From Kiritimatiellales bacterium (GTDB lineage: Bacteria > Verrucomicrobiota > Kiritimatiellia > Kiritimatiellales > Pontiellaceae): DNA of 64,000 nucleotides. Made by a program: the position numbers and the translations under genes. This document shows, piece by piece, positions 47,398-55,820 of this stretch. The notes under the pieces were generated by a model. The model worked only from the letters and a program-made list of their open reading frames with translations. It did not search any database and had not been told where the DNA came from. The stretch covers positions 172,166 to 236,165 of the forward strand of contig QKAU01000006.1 in NCBI GenBank assembly GCA_003246265.1, given 5' to 3'. Every line of letters starts with the position of its first letter. Position 1 is the first letter of the stretch.

Positions 47398-47430
47398 ACC
47401 GCAGTGGCCACGACAAGGGAGGCGTATCGG

Positions 47431-49122
47431 ATGGCAGAGGAAAAATGGGGCTCGAAGCTCGGTGTAATCCTGGCTGTGACCGGCAGCGCCGTCGGACTGG
47501 GCAACTTCCTGCGTTTCCCGGGCGTGGCCTGCGCCAATGGCGGCGGCGCGTTCATGGTCCCCTACATCATTGCCTTCGTCCTGCTGGGCCTTCCGATCGC
47601 ATGGGTGGAATGGGCCATGGGCCGGTACGGGGGGCGGAAGGGCTACTCTTCGGCTCCCGGCATCCTCCGCTCCATTACGGGGAGGGATCGGACGGCCCAG
47701 ATCGGCACGCTGGCCCTGATCATCCCGGTCGTGATCTACATGTACTATGTTTCGATCGAGTCGTGGTGCCTGGGCTATGCGTGGAAATACTGGTCCGGAG
47801 GCATGCGGGAAGTGGTCGCGGAAGCGCGACTGCAGGCCGCCCCGGAAGCGGCCGAGGCGGCGGGCATCGATGCCGCCAAGGGCTATCTGCTCCACTTCGC
47901 GGGCGTCGTGCCCGAGGGTGCCGGCCAGGAGAGCGGCAACTTCCGCATCCTCCGGGAATTCGGCAAGGGATGCCTGCCGTTCCTGATGATCTGCTTCGCA
48001 CTCAACTTCATCCTCATCTACCGGGGAATCAACAGGGGTATCGAATGGTTCTGCCGCTGGGCCATGCCTGCCCTGCTGGTCTGCGCCCTGGTCATCCTGA
48101 TCCGGGTGCTGACGCTCGGCACGCCCGATCCTTTGCATCCGGAGGCCTCGATCGCCAATGGCCTTGGCTTCATGTGGAACCCGGTCGGCCACCGGCTCGT
48201 CGACGGAACGCTCGTCGAGGTGGGCTTCCTGGAGGCGCTCTCCAACCCGCAGACCTGGCTGGCGGCCGCCGGCCAGATCTTCTTCTCCCTCTCGGTCGGA
48301 TTCGGGATCATCATGACCTACGCCTCCTATACCAAGGAGAACGACGACATTGCGCTGAGCTCGTTGTCGGCCGCCTCCGGCAACGGTTTCTTCGAGGTCG
48401 CCCTCGGCGGAATGATCGCGATCCCCGCCGCCTTCGTCTTCCTCGGCCCGGAATCGATCATCAGCGCCGGGGAGAAGGGCAGCTCCCTTTCGCTGGGATT
48501 CCTCGCCCTGCCTGGCGTCTTCGAACACATGCCGGCGGGACACTTCTTCGGCGGCCTCTTCTTCTTCCTGCTCTTCATTGCGGCCATCACCTCGTCCCTC
48601 TCGATGCTGCAGCCCGCGATCGCGTTCCTCGAGGAGGGGCTGGGGCTGGGCCGGCACTCCGCCGTAACGTTGCTTGGCTTCATCACCGCGACCGGAGCCC
48701 TGTTCGTTTCGCTCATCAGCAGCGGCCTGACGGTGCTGGACCACATGGACTTCTGGACCGCGAACTTCTGCATCTTCCTGTTGGCGACGATCGAAGTGAT
48801 CTTCTTCGCCTGGGTGATGGGGCTGGACCGCGGATTGAAGGAGCTTGCGCACGGGGCGGAGATCCGCCTGCCCAGGGCCTTGCCGTTTGTGCTGAAATAC
48901 GTGACGCCGGCCTTCCTGCTGACCATCTTCGGCAGCTGGCTTGCCAAGGAGGTCTTCTCCAACGGCCCCTATATCAAGGCGCTCCGGAGCGAACCGGTGG
49001 TCCAGCTTACCGTGGGCTTCATTGTCGGACTCTATGTCTTCTTCTCGATCCTGGTGCACATCGCCGTGCAACGGTGGAAGAAGAAGGAGGCCCTCTATAG
49101 CGAAAAGGGAGGTTCGGCATGA
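47431..49122 (+). CDS. Sodium-dependent transporter, NSS/SNF family
   Basis: 563 residues with about 12 hydrophobic segments. [51 protein letters not shown] is the canonical TM1-TM2 sequence with the sodium/substrate site. [23 protein letters not shown] and [21 protein letters not shown] are further NSS signatures. It imports an amino acid or related amine with sodium. AAGGGAGG lies eight bases before the ATG at 47431; the 29 extra upstream codons cross the palindrome and are not used. It overlaps the next small gene by four bases. Confidence 0.93.
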   Translation: MAEEKWGSKLGVILAVTGSAVGLGNFLRFPGVACANGGGAFMVPYIIAFVLLGLPIAWVEWAMGRYGGRKGYSSAPGILRSITGRDRTAQIGTLALIIPVVIYMYYVSIESWCLGYAWKYWSGGMREVVAEARLQAAPEAAEAAGIDAAKGYLLHFAGVVPEGAGQESGNFRILREFGKGCLPFLMICFALNFILIYRGINRGIEWFCRWAMPALLVCALVILIRVLTLGTPDPLHPEASIANGLGFMWNPVGHRLVDGTLVEVGFLEALSNPQTWLAAAGQIFFSLSVGFGIIMTYASYTKENDDIALSSLSAASGNGFFEVALGGMIAIPAAFVFLGPESIISAGEKGSSLSLGFLALPGVFEHMPAGHFFGGLFFFLLFIAAITSSLSMLQPAIAFLEEGLGLGRHSAVTLLGFITATGALFVSLISSGLTVLDHMDFWTANFCIFLLATIEVIFFAWVMGLDRGLKELAHGAEIRLPRALPFVLKYVTPAFLLTIFGSWLAKEVFSNGPYIKALRSEPVVQLTVGFIVGLYVFFSILVHIAVQRWKKKEALYSEKGGSA

Positions 49123-49268
49123 ATGCCGCCGGATGGATCATCATGCTCACCAGCGTCGTCGGCATGACCGCGCTCTTTGCCTGGTGTATTCGAAAGGTCC
49201 TGACCGTGCCGGGGGCGAGCGAACATATCCACTCGCAATCGGATATCGATCCCCACGATCAGGAATAG
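49119..49268 (+). CDS. MetS-like small subunit of the NSS transporter
   Basis: 49 residues. One transmembrane helix (WIIMLTSVVGMTALFAWCIRKVL) and a short polar tail (PGASEHIHSQSDIDPHDQE). This is the form of MetS proteins, which assist NSS-type methionine/amino-acid transporters. The ATG lies in the stop codon of the transporter (ATGA) with GGGAGG nine bases upstream. Confidence 0.8.
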   Translation: MNAAGWIIMLTSVVGMTALFAWCIRKVLTVPGASEHIHSQSDIDPHDQE

Positions 49269-49315
49269 GGGCACAATCCCGCGGTTCGCTTGGAAGCCGC
49301 GGCGACGTACCCGGT

Positions 49316-49537
49316 TCAACCGCGGTGGCGGAAGCTGATGCGGCCCTTGCCGAGGTCGTAGGGGGAGATCTCCACCGTGACCCGATCGCCCACCGCGATG
49401 CGGATGAAATGCTTGCGCATCTTCCCCGAAATGTGCGCCAGCACCTCGTGCCCGTTTTCCAGCTCGACACGGTACATGGTGGCCGGCAGCACCTTCTTCA
49501 CCACGCCTTCCGCCTCGATGACATCATCCTTCGCCAT
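49316..49537 (-). CDS. infA: Translation initiation factor IF-1
   Basis: 73 residues, the OB-fold. [47 protein letters not shown] then [17 protein letters not shown] is a textbook IF-1 sequence. AAGGAG lies six bases before the ATG; the longer frame adds a seven-residue non-conserved extension. It binds the 30S A site during initiation. Confidence 0.97.
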   Translation of the reverse strand: MAKDDVIEAEGVVKKVLPATMYRVELENGHEVLAHISGKMRKHFIRIAVGDRVTVEISPYDLGKGRISFRHRG

Positions 49538-49640
49538 AAGCAACTCCTTCTTCCACAAAATCCAAGGGCGGGAATGCTACACGGATGACGGGGCTTTGCA
49601 ACCCATAACCTGCGCTGTTCGGCCGGGCCCGGGCGCAGGC

Positions 49641-51125
49641 CTAGGCCGCTTCGCCGCGCAGCGGGATGCTGCGGCGGTAGAGGTTGATGTAGCGCTGGAT
49701 GCGCACGGCGAGGTCCTTCTGCTTGTTGGCCTTCGCCACCCGCAGCGCCTTCTTCGCCCACTCCGCCGCCTCCGTGAAGTGCTGGAGCTCGGCATAGGCC
49801 GCGCTGATCAGCACCAGCGTCAAGGCATCGTTCTGCCCGGTGATGTCGAGCAGCTTCTGGGCATACTCGAGCGCCTCGTGCCCGTTGCGCTCGTCGGGGT
49901 TCTCGTCGGTCGCCAGGATCAGGATCAGCTCGCGTAGCGCCGCGGTGTCGCGGGGATTGACGTGCAGCTTCTTGCGCGCCTTTTCGCCCTTGGTGGAGCT
50001 CTCCTTCTCCTCGAGATCGAACTCGACATCGTCGAGCGCCACGTGGGTGAGGTCGAGCTCGATCCCCTCCTCCTTGAACTTCTTCTGCAGGTAGGGCTTG
50101 TCGATGGCGTTGCGATAGGCCTCTTCGGGCGTGATGATGCCGCGCTTGACGAGGCTGAGGAGGTCGTCGGCGAAGGTGCACATGCCGACGCTGCGGCCGG
50201 TCTGCATGAGCGACGGGATCTGGTGCGTCTTGCCTTCGCGGATGTTGGCCGCCACCGCAGGGGTCACGACCAGGATTTCAGCGGAGGCGATCCGCCCCCC
50301 GGCAATGCGCTTGCAGAGGGTCTGGGCAATGACCCCCTTGAGCGAATCGGCCAGCATGGTCCGGATCTGGTTCTGCCGGTCGGCGGGAAACTTGTCGATG
50401 ATGCGGTCCACCGTGGTGGCGGCGGTGTTGGTGTGCAGGGTGCCGAACACCAGATGGCCGGTTTCCGCCGTTTCGATGGCGATCTCCATGGTTTCAAGGT
50501 CGCGCATTTCCCCGACCAGCACGATGTCCGGGTCTTCGCGCAGGGCGGCGCGCAGCGCATTGGCGAAGCTCTTGGTATGCACGTGCACCTCGCGCTGGTT
50601 CACCAGGCAGCCCATCGAGCGGTGCTTGAACTCGACCGGGTCCTCGATGGTGATGATGTGCTGCCGGCGGGTACGGTTGATCAGGTCGACCATGGCGGCG
50701 AGCGTCGTCGATTTCCCGCTGCCGGTGGGTCCCGTCACGATGACGAGCCCCTTGTTGAGAAAGCAGAAGGAACGGATCCCCTCGGGGATGTTGAGCTCCT
50801 CGAAGGTGGGGATGCGGGAAGGAATCTGGCGCATGACGCAGCCGATGCCTTCGTGGTCGAGAAAGATGTTGACGCGAAAACGGGCTGCGCCGGGCAACTC
50901 GTAGGCGAAGTCGGTATCCCAGCGCTCATCGAGCTCCTGGATGTTGCGTTCGGGGGCGAACTCGATGATCAGTTCCCGCAGCTCCTCCTGGGTGAACTTC
51001 TCGGTTCCGCGCTGGAACTGCATTTCGCCGTCGACGCGGAAGCACGGCTGGTGGTTCGAGGACAGGTGGATGTCGCTGGCGCCCTTTGCCAGCATCTCTT
51101 CAAGATATTGGTCAATTCTCTTCAT
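49641..51125 (-). CDS. PilT/PilU-like twitching ATPase with C-terminal extension
   Basis: 494 residues; PilT is normally about 345-375. Residues 1-345 are the secretion ATPase: AKGASDIHLSSNHQPCFRVDGEM, Walker A GPTGSGKST, DPVEFKHRSMGCLVNQREV (Asp box), Walker B VGEMRDLETMEIAIETAETGHLV and the His box TLHTNTAATTVDRII. It powers type IV pilus retraction in its family. The remaining 120 residues (from DKPYLQKKFKEEGIELDLTHVALDDVEFDLEEKESSTK to the end) are helical with TPR-like phrases (NGHEALEYAQKLLDI, YAELQHFTEAAEWAKKALRVAKA) and are not part of usual PilT. No pilin genes are in the window. Confidence 0.85.
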   Translation of the reverse strand: MKRIDQYLEEMLAKGASDIHLSSNHQPCFRVDGEMQFQRGTEKFTQEELRELIIEFAPERNIQELDERWDTDFAYELPGAARFRVNIFLDHEGIGCVMRQIPSRIPTFEELNIPEGIRSFCFLNKGLVIVTGPTGSGKSTTLAAMVDLINRTRRQHIITIEDPVEFKHRSMGCLVNQREVHVHTKSFANALRAALREDPDIVLVGEMRDLETMEIAIETAETGHLVFGTLHTNTAATTVDRIIDKFPADRQNQIRTMLADSLKGVIAQTLCKRIAGGRIASAEILVVTPAVAANIREGKTHQIPSLMQTGRSVGMCTFADDLLSLVKRGIITPEEAYRNAIDKPYLQKKFKEEGIELDLTHVALDDVEFDLEEKESSTKGEKARKKLHVNPRDTAALRELILILATDENPDERNGHEALEYAQKLLDITGQNDALTLVLISAAYAELQHFTEAAEWAKKALRVAKANKQKDLAVRIQRYINLYRRSIPLRGEAA

Positions 51126-51203
51126 GCATACCTCTCGACGATGCAACCCTCAAAGCATGTTTGGTGCCACTTATGCGAAGGTATGGCTAAAAATGGGCGG
51201 TTC

Positions 51204-53456
51204 CTAGGCCGTGACCATGCCCTGCCCAAGTATGCGCCCCATCTCCTTCCAATCGATGGGCTTTGCGAGATAGGCGGTATGGCCCAGCACGGAGAGGTCT
51301 TCGCCCTCCACCTTTTCCATGTATCCGCTGCATAGGATGCAGGGCAGTCCGGGCCTCATCCCGAGCACCTGGCGGATCAGCTCGTGCCCGTTCACTTCGG
51401 GCATGTTGTAGTCGGTCACCAGCGCGTCGAACCCCTGCGGATCGAGCCGGAAGGCCTCGAGCCCATTGCGCCCGTTGGTCGCGGTCACGACCGCATAGCC
51501 GTACGATTCGAGGATTTCCCGCCCCATGGAGAGCACCGCTTCGTCGTCGTCGACAAAGAGTATCCTGCCCGTGCCGGCCTCCTCGTCCGTCCGGGCACCG
51601 GCCTGGGCGGGCTTCGCCGCAGGCTGGGCGTGGAGGGGGAAGTAGAGCCGGAACGTGGTCCCCGCCCCGACTTCGGAGTCGACAGCGATCACGCCGCGGT
51701 GCTTGCGGACGATGCCGTGGACGATGGAGAGTCCGAAGCCGGTCCCCTCCCCCTTTTTCTTGGTGGTGAAATAGGGTTCGAAGATGCGCTCGGCCACTTC
51801 GGGCGGCATGCCGCATCCCGTGTCGGAGACCGCGAGGCAGGCATAGTTGCCGGGATCGAGCTCGAGTGCCGGATCGTCCGCCACCTCGTCCGGAGCCGAT
51901 ACCTGCCGCAATACCACCCGCAGGGTGCCGGGCTTCTCCTTGCCCATGGCGTGCGCGGCATTGGTGCAGAGGTTGACCATGACCTGCTGCATCTGGGTGG
52001 CGTCGCCCATGATGGCCCCGCACCGCGGATCGATCTCCTTTTCCAGTGCGATGTTCCGGCCCAGCGTCGTGCGGACCAGGCTCAGCGAATCCTCGATGGC
52101 GGTCTGGAGATCCAGCAGGTGGAACTCCTGGGCTTCCTGCCGGCTGAAGGTGAGAATCTGGCGCACCAGCTTGGTGGCGCGGTCCCCGGCCTTGACGATC
52201 TCCTTGAGGTAGCCGTAGGTCTTGCTCTGCTCGTCGACCGTGTTCATGCAGAGGGCCACGTAGCCGAGAATGGCGGTCAGGATGTTGTTGAAGTCGTGCG
52301 ATACCCCTCCGGCCAGCTCCCCGATGGCGTTCATCTTCTGCTGCTGGCGCAGGTGCATCTCCATCGCGAGTTCCTGGGTGATGTCGCGCGTAATGGCCAC
52401 GTAGTTGACCACCTCGCCCGCGGCATCGCGGATCGGATAGATGACGCCTTCGAGATCGTAGAGGCTTCCGTCCTTCCGCCGGTTGGTGATGCGCCCCTCC
52501 CACGTGTCGCCGGCCGAAACGGTCTCCCACAGGTCCTGGTAGAAGGCTTCGTCGTGCCGGCCGCTCTTGAGCAGCGAGGGCGTCATCCCGAGCACCTCTT
52601 CCGGGCCGTATCCCGTGGTGGACTCGAAGGCGGCATTCACGTACAGGATGCTCCCCCCGACGTCGGTAATCATGATGGATTCGGTCGACTGCTCCACCGC
52701 CACCGCCAGTCTGCGCATCTCCTGCTCCATCTCGATGCGCCGGGTCAGGTCGCGGCTGATGCCGATCATGCCGGAGGAGCCGGCGGACGACTCCAGATAG
52801 GGGATCTTGATCGTGTTGTGGTACACCTTGGCCCCGTCGGCCGCGGTCCGCCAGCCTTCCGTTTCCAGCGGCTCGCCGTTGGCCAGCACCCGCAGATCCT
52901 CCATGTGCGCCGACTGCGCCTGGTCCGGCGGCAGGATGTCGCCCGCCGTCGCGTTGGCGATCCCCTCGGCCTCCCGGCCCACGAAGCGGGCATACGCCGC
53001 GTTGCAGCCGATGTAGAGGCCGCGGCTGTCCTTGACGTAGATGGGATCGGGGATGGAATCGATCAGGCAGTGCATCAGCGCCTGCTGCTCGACCAGGCGG
53101 CGGCCCACCTGGATGCGCGCCAGCAGTTCCCCGCTGTCGAACGGCTTCTTGATGAAATCGTCCGCCCCGGCCGCGAAGCCCTCGAGCACGTCCTCCTTGT
53201 CGGTCTTGGCCGTCAGGAGGATGACGTAGACCGGCAGGGCGCCATCGCTCTGGCGGATGCGGCGGCAGAGTTCGATGCCGCTGAGGCCGGGCATCATCCA
53301 GTCGATCAGGGCGAGGCGGGGCCGATCGGGTTGCTGCAGGATCTCCCACGCGCCGTCGCCGTTCTCCGCGGCCAGCACGTCATAGCCGGCCTTGGTGAGC
53401 GCCTTCTTGAGCAGGGTCCTGGAAAACGCGTTGTCCTCGGCGATCAGAATCTTCAT
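51204..53456 (-). CDS. Hybrid sensor histidine kinase: REC-PAS-PAS-HisKA-HATPase-REC
   Basis: 750 residues, cytoplasmic (no transmembrane helix). REC1 (1-120) with phospho-acceptor Asp52 (LALIDWMMPG). PAS domains occupy about 135-255 and 265-380. The kinase H-box is GGVSHDFNNILTAILGY (about 405). The HATPase has NLCTNAAHAM, VSDTGCGMPPEV and GTGFGLSIVHGIVRKHRG. REC2 (about 635-750) contains FVDDDEAVLSMG and ALVTDYNMPEVNG. Two receiver domains suggest a phosphorelay. All catalytic residues seem present, unlike the sensor at the start of the window. GGAGG lies ten bases before the ATG. Output partner unknown. Confidence 0.93.
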   Translation of the reverse strand: MKILIAEDNAFSRTLLKKALTKAGYDVLAAENGDGAWEILQQPDRPRLALIDWMMPGLSGIELCRRIRQSDGALPVYVILLTAKTDKEDVLEGFAAGADDFIKKPFDSGELLARIQVGRRLVEQQALMHCLIDSIPDPIYVKDSRGLYIGCNAAYARFVGREAEGIANATAGDILPPDQAQSAHMEDLRVLANGEPLETEGWRTAADGAKVYHNTIKIPYLESSAGSSGMIGISRDLTRRIEMEQEMRRLAVAVEQSTESIMITDVGGSILYVNAAFESTTGYGPEEVLGMTPSLLKSGRHDEAFYQDLWETVSAGDTWEGRITNRRKDGSLYDLEGVIYPIRDAAGEVVNYVAITRDITQELAMEMHLRQQQKMNAIGELAGGVSHDFNNILTAILGYVALCMNTVDEQSKTYGYLKEIVKAGDRATKLVRQILTFSRQEAQEFHLLDLQTAIEDSLSLVRTTLGRNIALEKEIDPRCGAIMGDATQMQQVMVNLCTNAAHAMGKEKPGTLRVVLRQVSAPDEVADDPALELDPGNYACLAVSDTGCGMPPEVAERIFEPYFTTKKKGEGTGFGLSIVHGIVRKHRGVIAVDSEVGAGTTFRLYFPLHAQPAAKPAQAGARTDEEAGTGRILFVDDDEAVLSMGREILESYGYAVVTATNGRNGLEAFRLDPQGFDALVTDYNMPEVNGHELIRQVLGMRPGLPCILCSGYMEKVEGEDLSVLGHTAYLAKPIDWKEMGRILGQGMVTA

Positions 53457-53557
53457 CGAAGCCCTCCAGAGCCGGCGGAAATCCCGCGACTGGCACGGCA
53501 TGGTTGCACAACACCCCCGGCGGTTCAAACGATTTCCACCGGGGGCGGGCGGGAGGT

Positions 53558-53812
53558 CTAGCCGAACAGGTGGTCGGTGTCGTCGATCACTTCCCGGACG
53601 GCCGGGACGCGCTCCCTGAGCAGCGCCTCGATGCCGTTCTTCATGGTCATGCGGGCTCCGGGGCACCCCTTGCACCCCCCCTGCAACTCGATGAAGACCA
53701 CCCCGTTCTCCACCTTCGTCACGTTCCCGCCGCCGCCATGGGAAGCCAGCGCGGGCCCGATCTCCTCTTCCATGACCACGTTCACGGCCTCTAGGATATC
53801 CTGGTCTGTCAT
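53558..53812 (-). CDS. NifU-like Fe-S scaffold (Nfu domain)
   Basis: 84 residues consisting only of an Nfu domain: EEIGPALASHGGGGNVTKVENGVVFIELQGGCKGCPGARMTMKNGIEALL. The CxxC pair (CKGC) binds a [4Fe-4S] cluster between two monomers for transfer to apoproteins. AAAAGGA lies six bases before the ATG. It stands next to lipA and nfnAB, both Fe-S enzymes, though on the other side of popT. Confidence 0.93.
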   Translation of the reverse strand: MTDQDILEAVNVVMEEEIGPALASHGGGGNVTKVENGVVFIELQGGCKGCPGARMTMKNGIEALLRERVPAVREVIDDTDHLFG

Positions 53813-53838
53813 GTTCGTTCCTTTTATTTAGCGTTACA

Positions 53839-53867
53839 TTGACATGGCGATTGCGTGTTCCTACTAC
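53839..53867 (+). promoter_or_regulatory. Candidate promoter of the DUF368 gene
   Basis: TTGACA (53839-53844) and TACTAC (53862-53867) are separated by 17 bp, about 35 bp before the ATG at 53902. Confidence 0.4.
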
Positions 53868-53901
53868 TTTCCCCCGACATTAACAAGCACGGGCGGGTAC
53901 T

Positions 53902-54804
53902 ATGATCGACCATCTCTCCAATTTCCTGAAGGGCGCGCTGATGGGCGCCGCCAACGTCATCCCCGGCGTCTCGGGGGGCACCATGGCGCTGCTGACCGGC
54001 ATCTTCGGGCGGCTGGTCGACGCCATCAAGGCGTTCGACGCCGCGGCGGTTCGGCTCGTCCTCCGGGGCCGCTTCAGGGCGTTCTCCGCACACGTCGACC
54101 TGCCCTTCCTGGCGGCGGTCGGGATCGGGGTGCTGGCCAGCATCCTCACCCTCGCCCGGCTCCTCGAATACCTGTTCGAGCACCAGGCCGTCAACGTGTG
54201 GTCCTTCTTCTTCGGCCTTATCCTCGCCTCGGTCTACTTCGTGGGCAGGACCATCCGCCGCTGGAGCGTGCCGGTCCTGCTCCTCTTCGCCCTGGGCACC
54301 GTCGTCGCCGGGGGCATCATCTTCCTCGAACCGGCTTCCGAGAACGCCTCGGTCCCCTACCTGCTGCTGTGCGGCGCGGTGGCGATGTGCAGCATGATCC
54401 TCCCCGGCATCTCGGGATCCTACGTCCTGCTGCTGATGGGCAACTACCAGCTGGTCATGATCGAGGCCGTCACCGGCTTCCGGCTCGAGATCCTGATCCC
54501 CGTCGGCATCGGCGCCGTAGCCGGACTGGCCGCCTTCGCCCGGGTGCTCTCCTGGATCTTCGCCCGGTTCCGGGACCAGACGACCGCCCTGCTGACCGGG
54601 TTCATCTTCGGTTCGCTGGTCGTCATCTGGCCATGGAAGCGCGCCATCGAGGAGACGTTCGGCGAAAAGGTGAAGGTGGTGGGCTACCACTACGCGTGGC
54701 CGGAACCCAGCCTTGAAACCGCCGTGGCCGTCGCCATGATGCTGGCGGGCGTGGTGGCCATCGCCGCCGTGGAGACCGCCGCGGGAAAGACCCGCAACGA
54801 CTAG
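53902..54804 (+). CDS. DUF368 membrane protein (PopT-like undecaprenyl-phosphate translocase)
   Basis: 300 residues with 8 or so transmembrane helices. LKGALMGAANVIPGVSGGTMALLTGIFGRLVDAI and SMILPGISGSYVLLLMGNYQLVMIEAV are the two repeated halves with the conserved PGVSGG / PGISGS motif. Members of this family have been shown to return undecaprenyl phosphate across the membrane for cell-wall recycling. The stop codon overlaps that of lipA on the other strand by three bases. Confidence 0.9.
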   Translation: MIDHLSNFLKGALMGAANVIPGVSGGTMALLTGIFGRLVDAIKAFDAAAVRLVLRGRFRAFSAHVDLPFLAAVGIGVLASILTLARLLEYLFEHQAVNVWSFFFGLILASVYFVGRTIRRWSVPVLLLFALGTVVAGGIIFLEPASENASVPYLLLCGAVAMCSMILPGISGSYVLLLMGNYQLVMIEAVTGFRLEILIPVGIGAVAGLAAFARVLSWIFARFRDQTTALLTGFIFGSLVVIWPWKRAIEETFGEKVKVVGYHYAWPEPSLETAVAVAMMLAGVVAIAAVETAAGKTRND

Positions 54805-55676
54805 ACGGTCACCATCCGCTCCGCGCGGTAGGAGGAGCGGACCAGGGGTCCGGAGGCGACCGCCTCGAAGCCGATCCGGTAGGCCGCGTCCTCGAGATCG
54901 GCAAACTCCTTCGGGGTGGCAAAGCGCTTGGTGTGCGCATGGTCGCGCGTCGGTGCCATGTATTGCCCGATCGTCACCAGCCGAACCCCGTGCGCATGGA
55001 GGTCGTGGAGCGTCTCCAGCACCTCGTCGTTGGTTTCGCCCAGCCCCAGCATGATGCCCGACTTCACCTTGATCGTCCGGTCGCCGTATTCCGCGGCACC
55101 GCGCAGGACCGAGAGCGACCGCTCGTAGGTGGCCCCCGAGCGGATCGAGCGCTGCAGGCGCTTCACGGTTTCGATGTTGTGGTTGAAGACGACCGGCCCC
55201 GCATCGAGCACCTTGAACAGGTTTTCCCGACGGCCCCAGAAGTCGGGAGTGAGCACCTCCACCGTGATGCCCGGCACCCGCTCCTTGACGGCACGGATGG
55301 TCCGGGCGAAGATTTCCGCGCCCCCGTCGGGAAGGTCGTCGCGGGTGACGCTCGTGATGACCACATGCCGCAAGCCCATCCGCTCGACCGCGTCCGCCAC
55401 GCGGAGCGGCTCCCCGGTATCGAGCCCCTCCGGCTTCCCGGTGGCGATCGAGCAGAACCGGCAGTCGCGCGTGCAGATGTTGCCGAGGATCATGATCGTC
55501 GCGGTGCCGTGGTTCCAGCACTCGTGGCGGTTGGGGCATTTGGCGTCTTCGCAGACCGTGTGCAGGCCGTTCTTTTTCAGGGCGGCATGCGTTTCGGCAT
55601 AGGCCTTGTCGGTCTGGATTGGGCGGCGCAGCCATTCGGGCAGCCGGGCGGGCTGTTCTTCGCAGGTCGAACTCAT
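54801..55676 (-). CDS. lipA: Lipoyl synthase
   Basis: 291 residues. CEDAKCPNRHECW is the auxiliary [4Fe-4S] motif (CxxxxCxxxxxC). CTRDCRFCSIATG is the radical-SAM motif (CxxxCxxC). TIKVKSGIMLGLGETNDEV and FVASGPLVRSSYRAE-type FEAVASGPLVRSSYRAE complete it, including the C-terminal RSSY serine that ligates the auxiliary cluster. It inserts two sulfurs into octanoyl-protein. ATG 55676 has AGGAGA-like GGAGAAGC upstream. The next gene on the opposite strand ends in the same bases. Confidence 0.95.
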   Translation of the reverse strand: MSSTCEEQPARLPEWLRRPIQTDKAYAETHAALKKNGLHTVCEDAKCPNRHECWNHGTATIMILGNICTRDCRFCSIATGKPEGLDTGEPLRVADAVERMGLRHVVITSVTRDDLPDGGAEIFARTIRAVKERVPGITVEVLTPDFWGRRENLFKVLDAGPVVFNHNIETVKRLQRSIRSGATYERSLSVLRGAAEYGDRTIKVKSGIMLGLGETNDEVLETLHDLHAHGVRLVTIGQYMAPTRDHAHTKRFATPKEFADLEDAAYRIGFEAVASGPLVRSSYRAERMVTV

Positions 55677-55820
55677 TTCAGCTTCTCCGTTTTCCCCCCG
55701 AAAAACACCCCGGATGAACCGTTTGGAAACGGAGCGACCATACCAGAAGGCATCGGCAGGAAAACACAAATCGGCCGCGAGCTGCACCCCGTTGCGGGGA
55801 TGAAGCAGCCCCCGGCCCGA

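Noticed and set aside
47344..47430. Upstream start of the NSS transporter at 47344
   Set aside because: The extra 29 residues are Arg/Ala-rich and cross a palindrome; ATG 47431 has a strong ribosome site and the family start.
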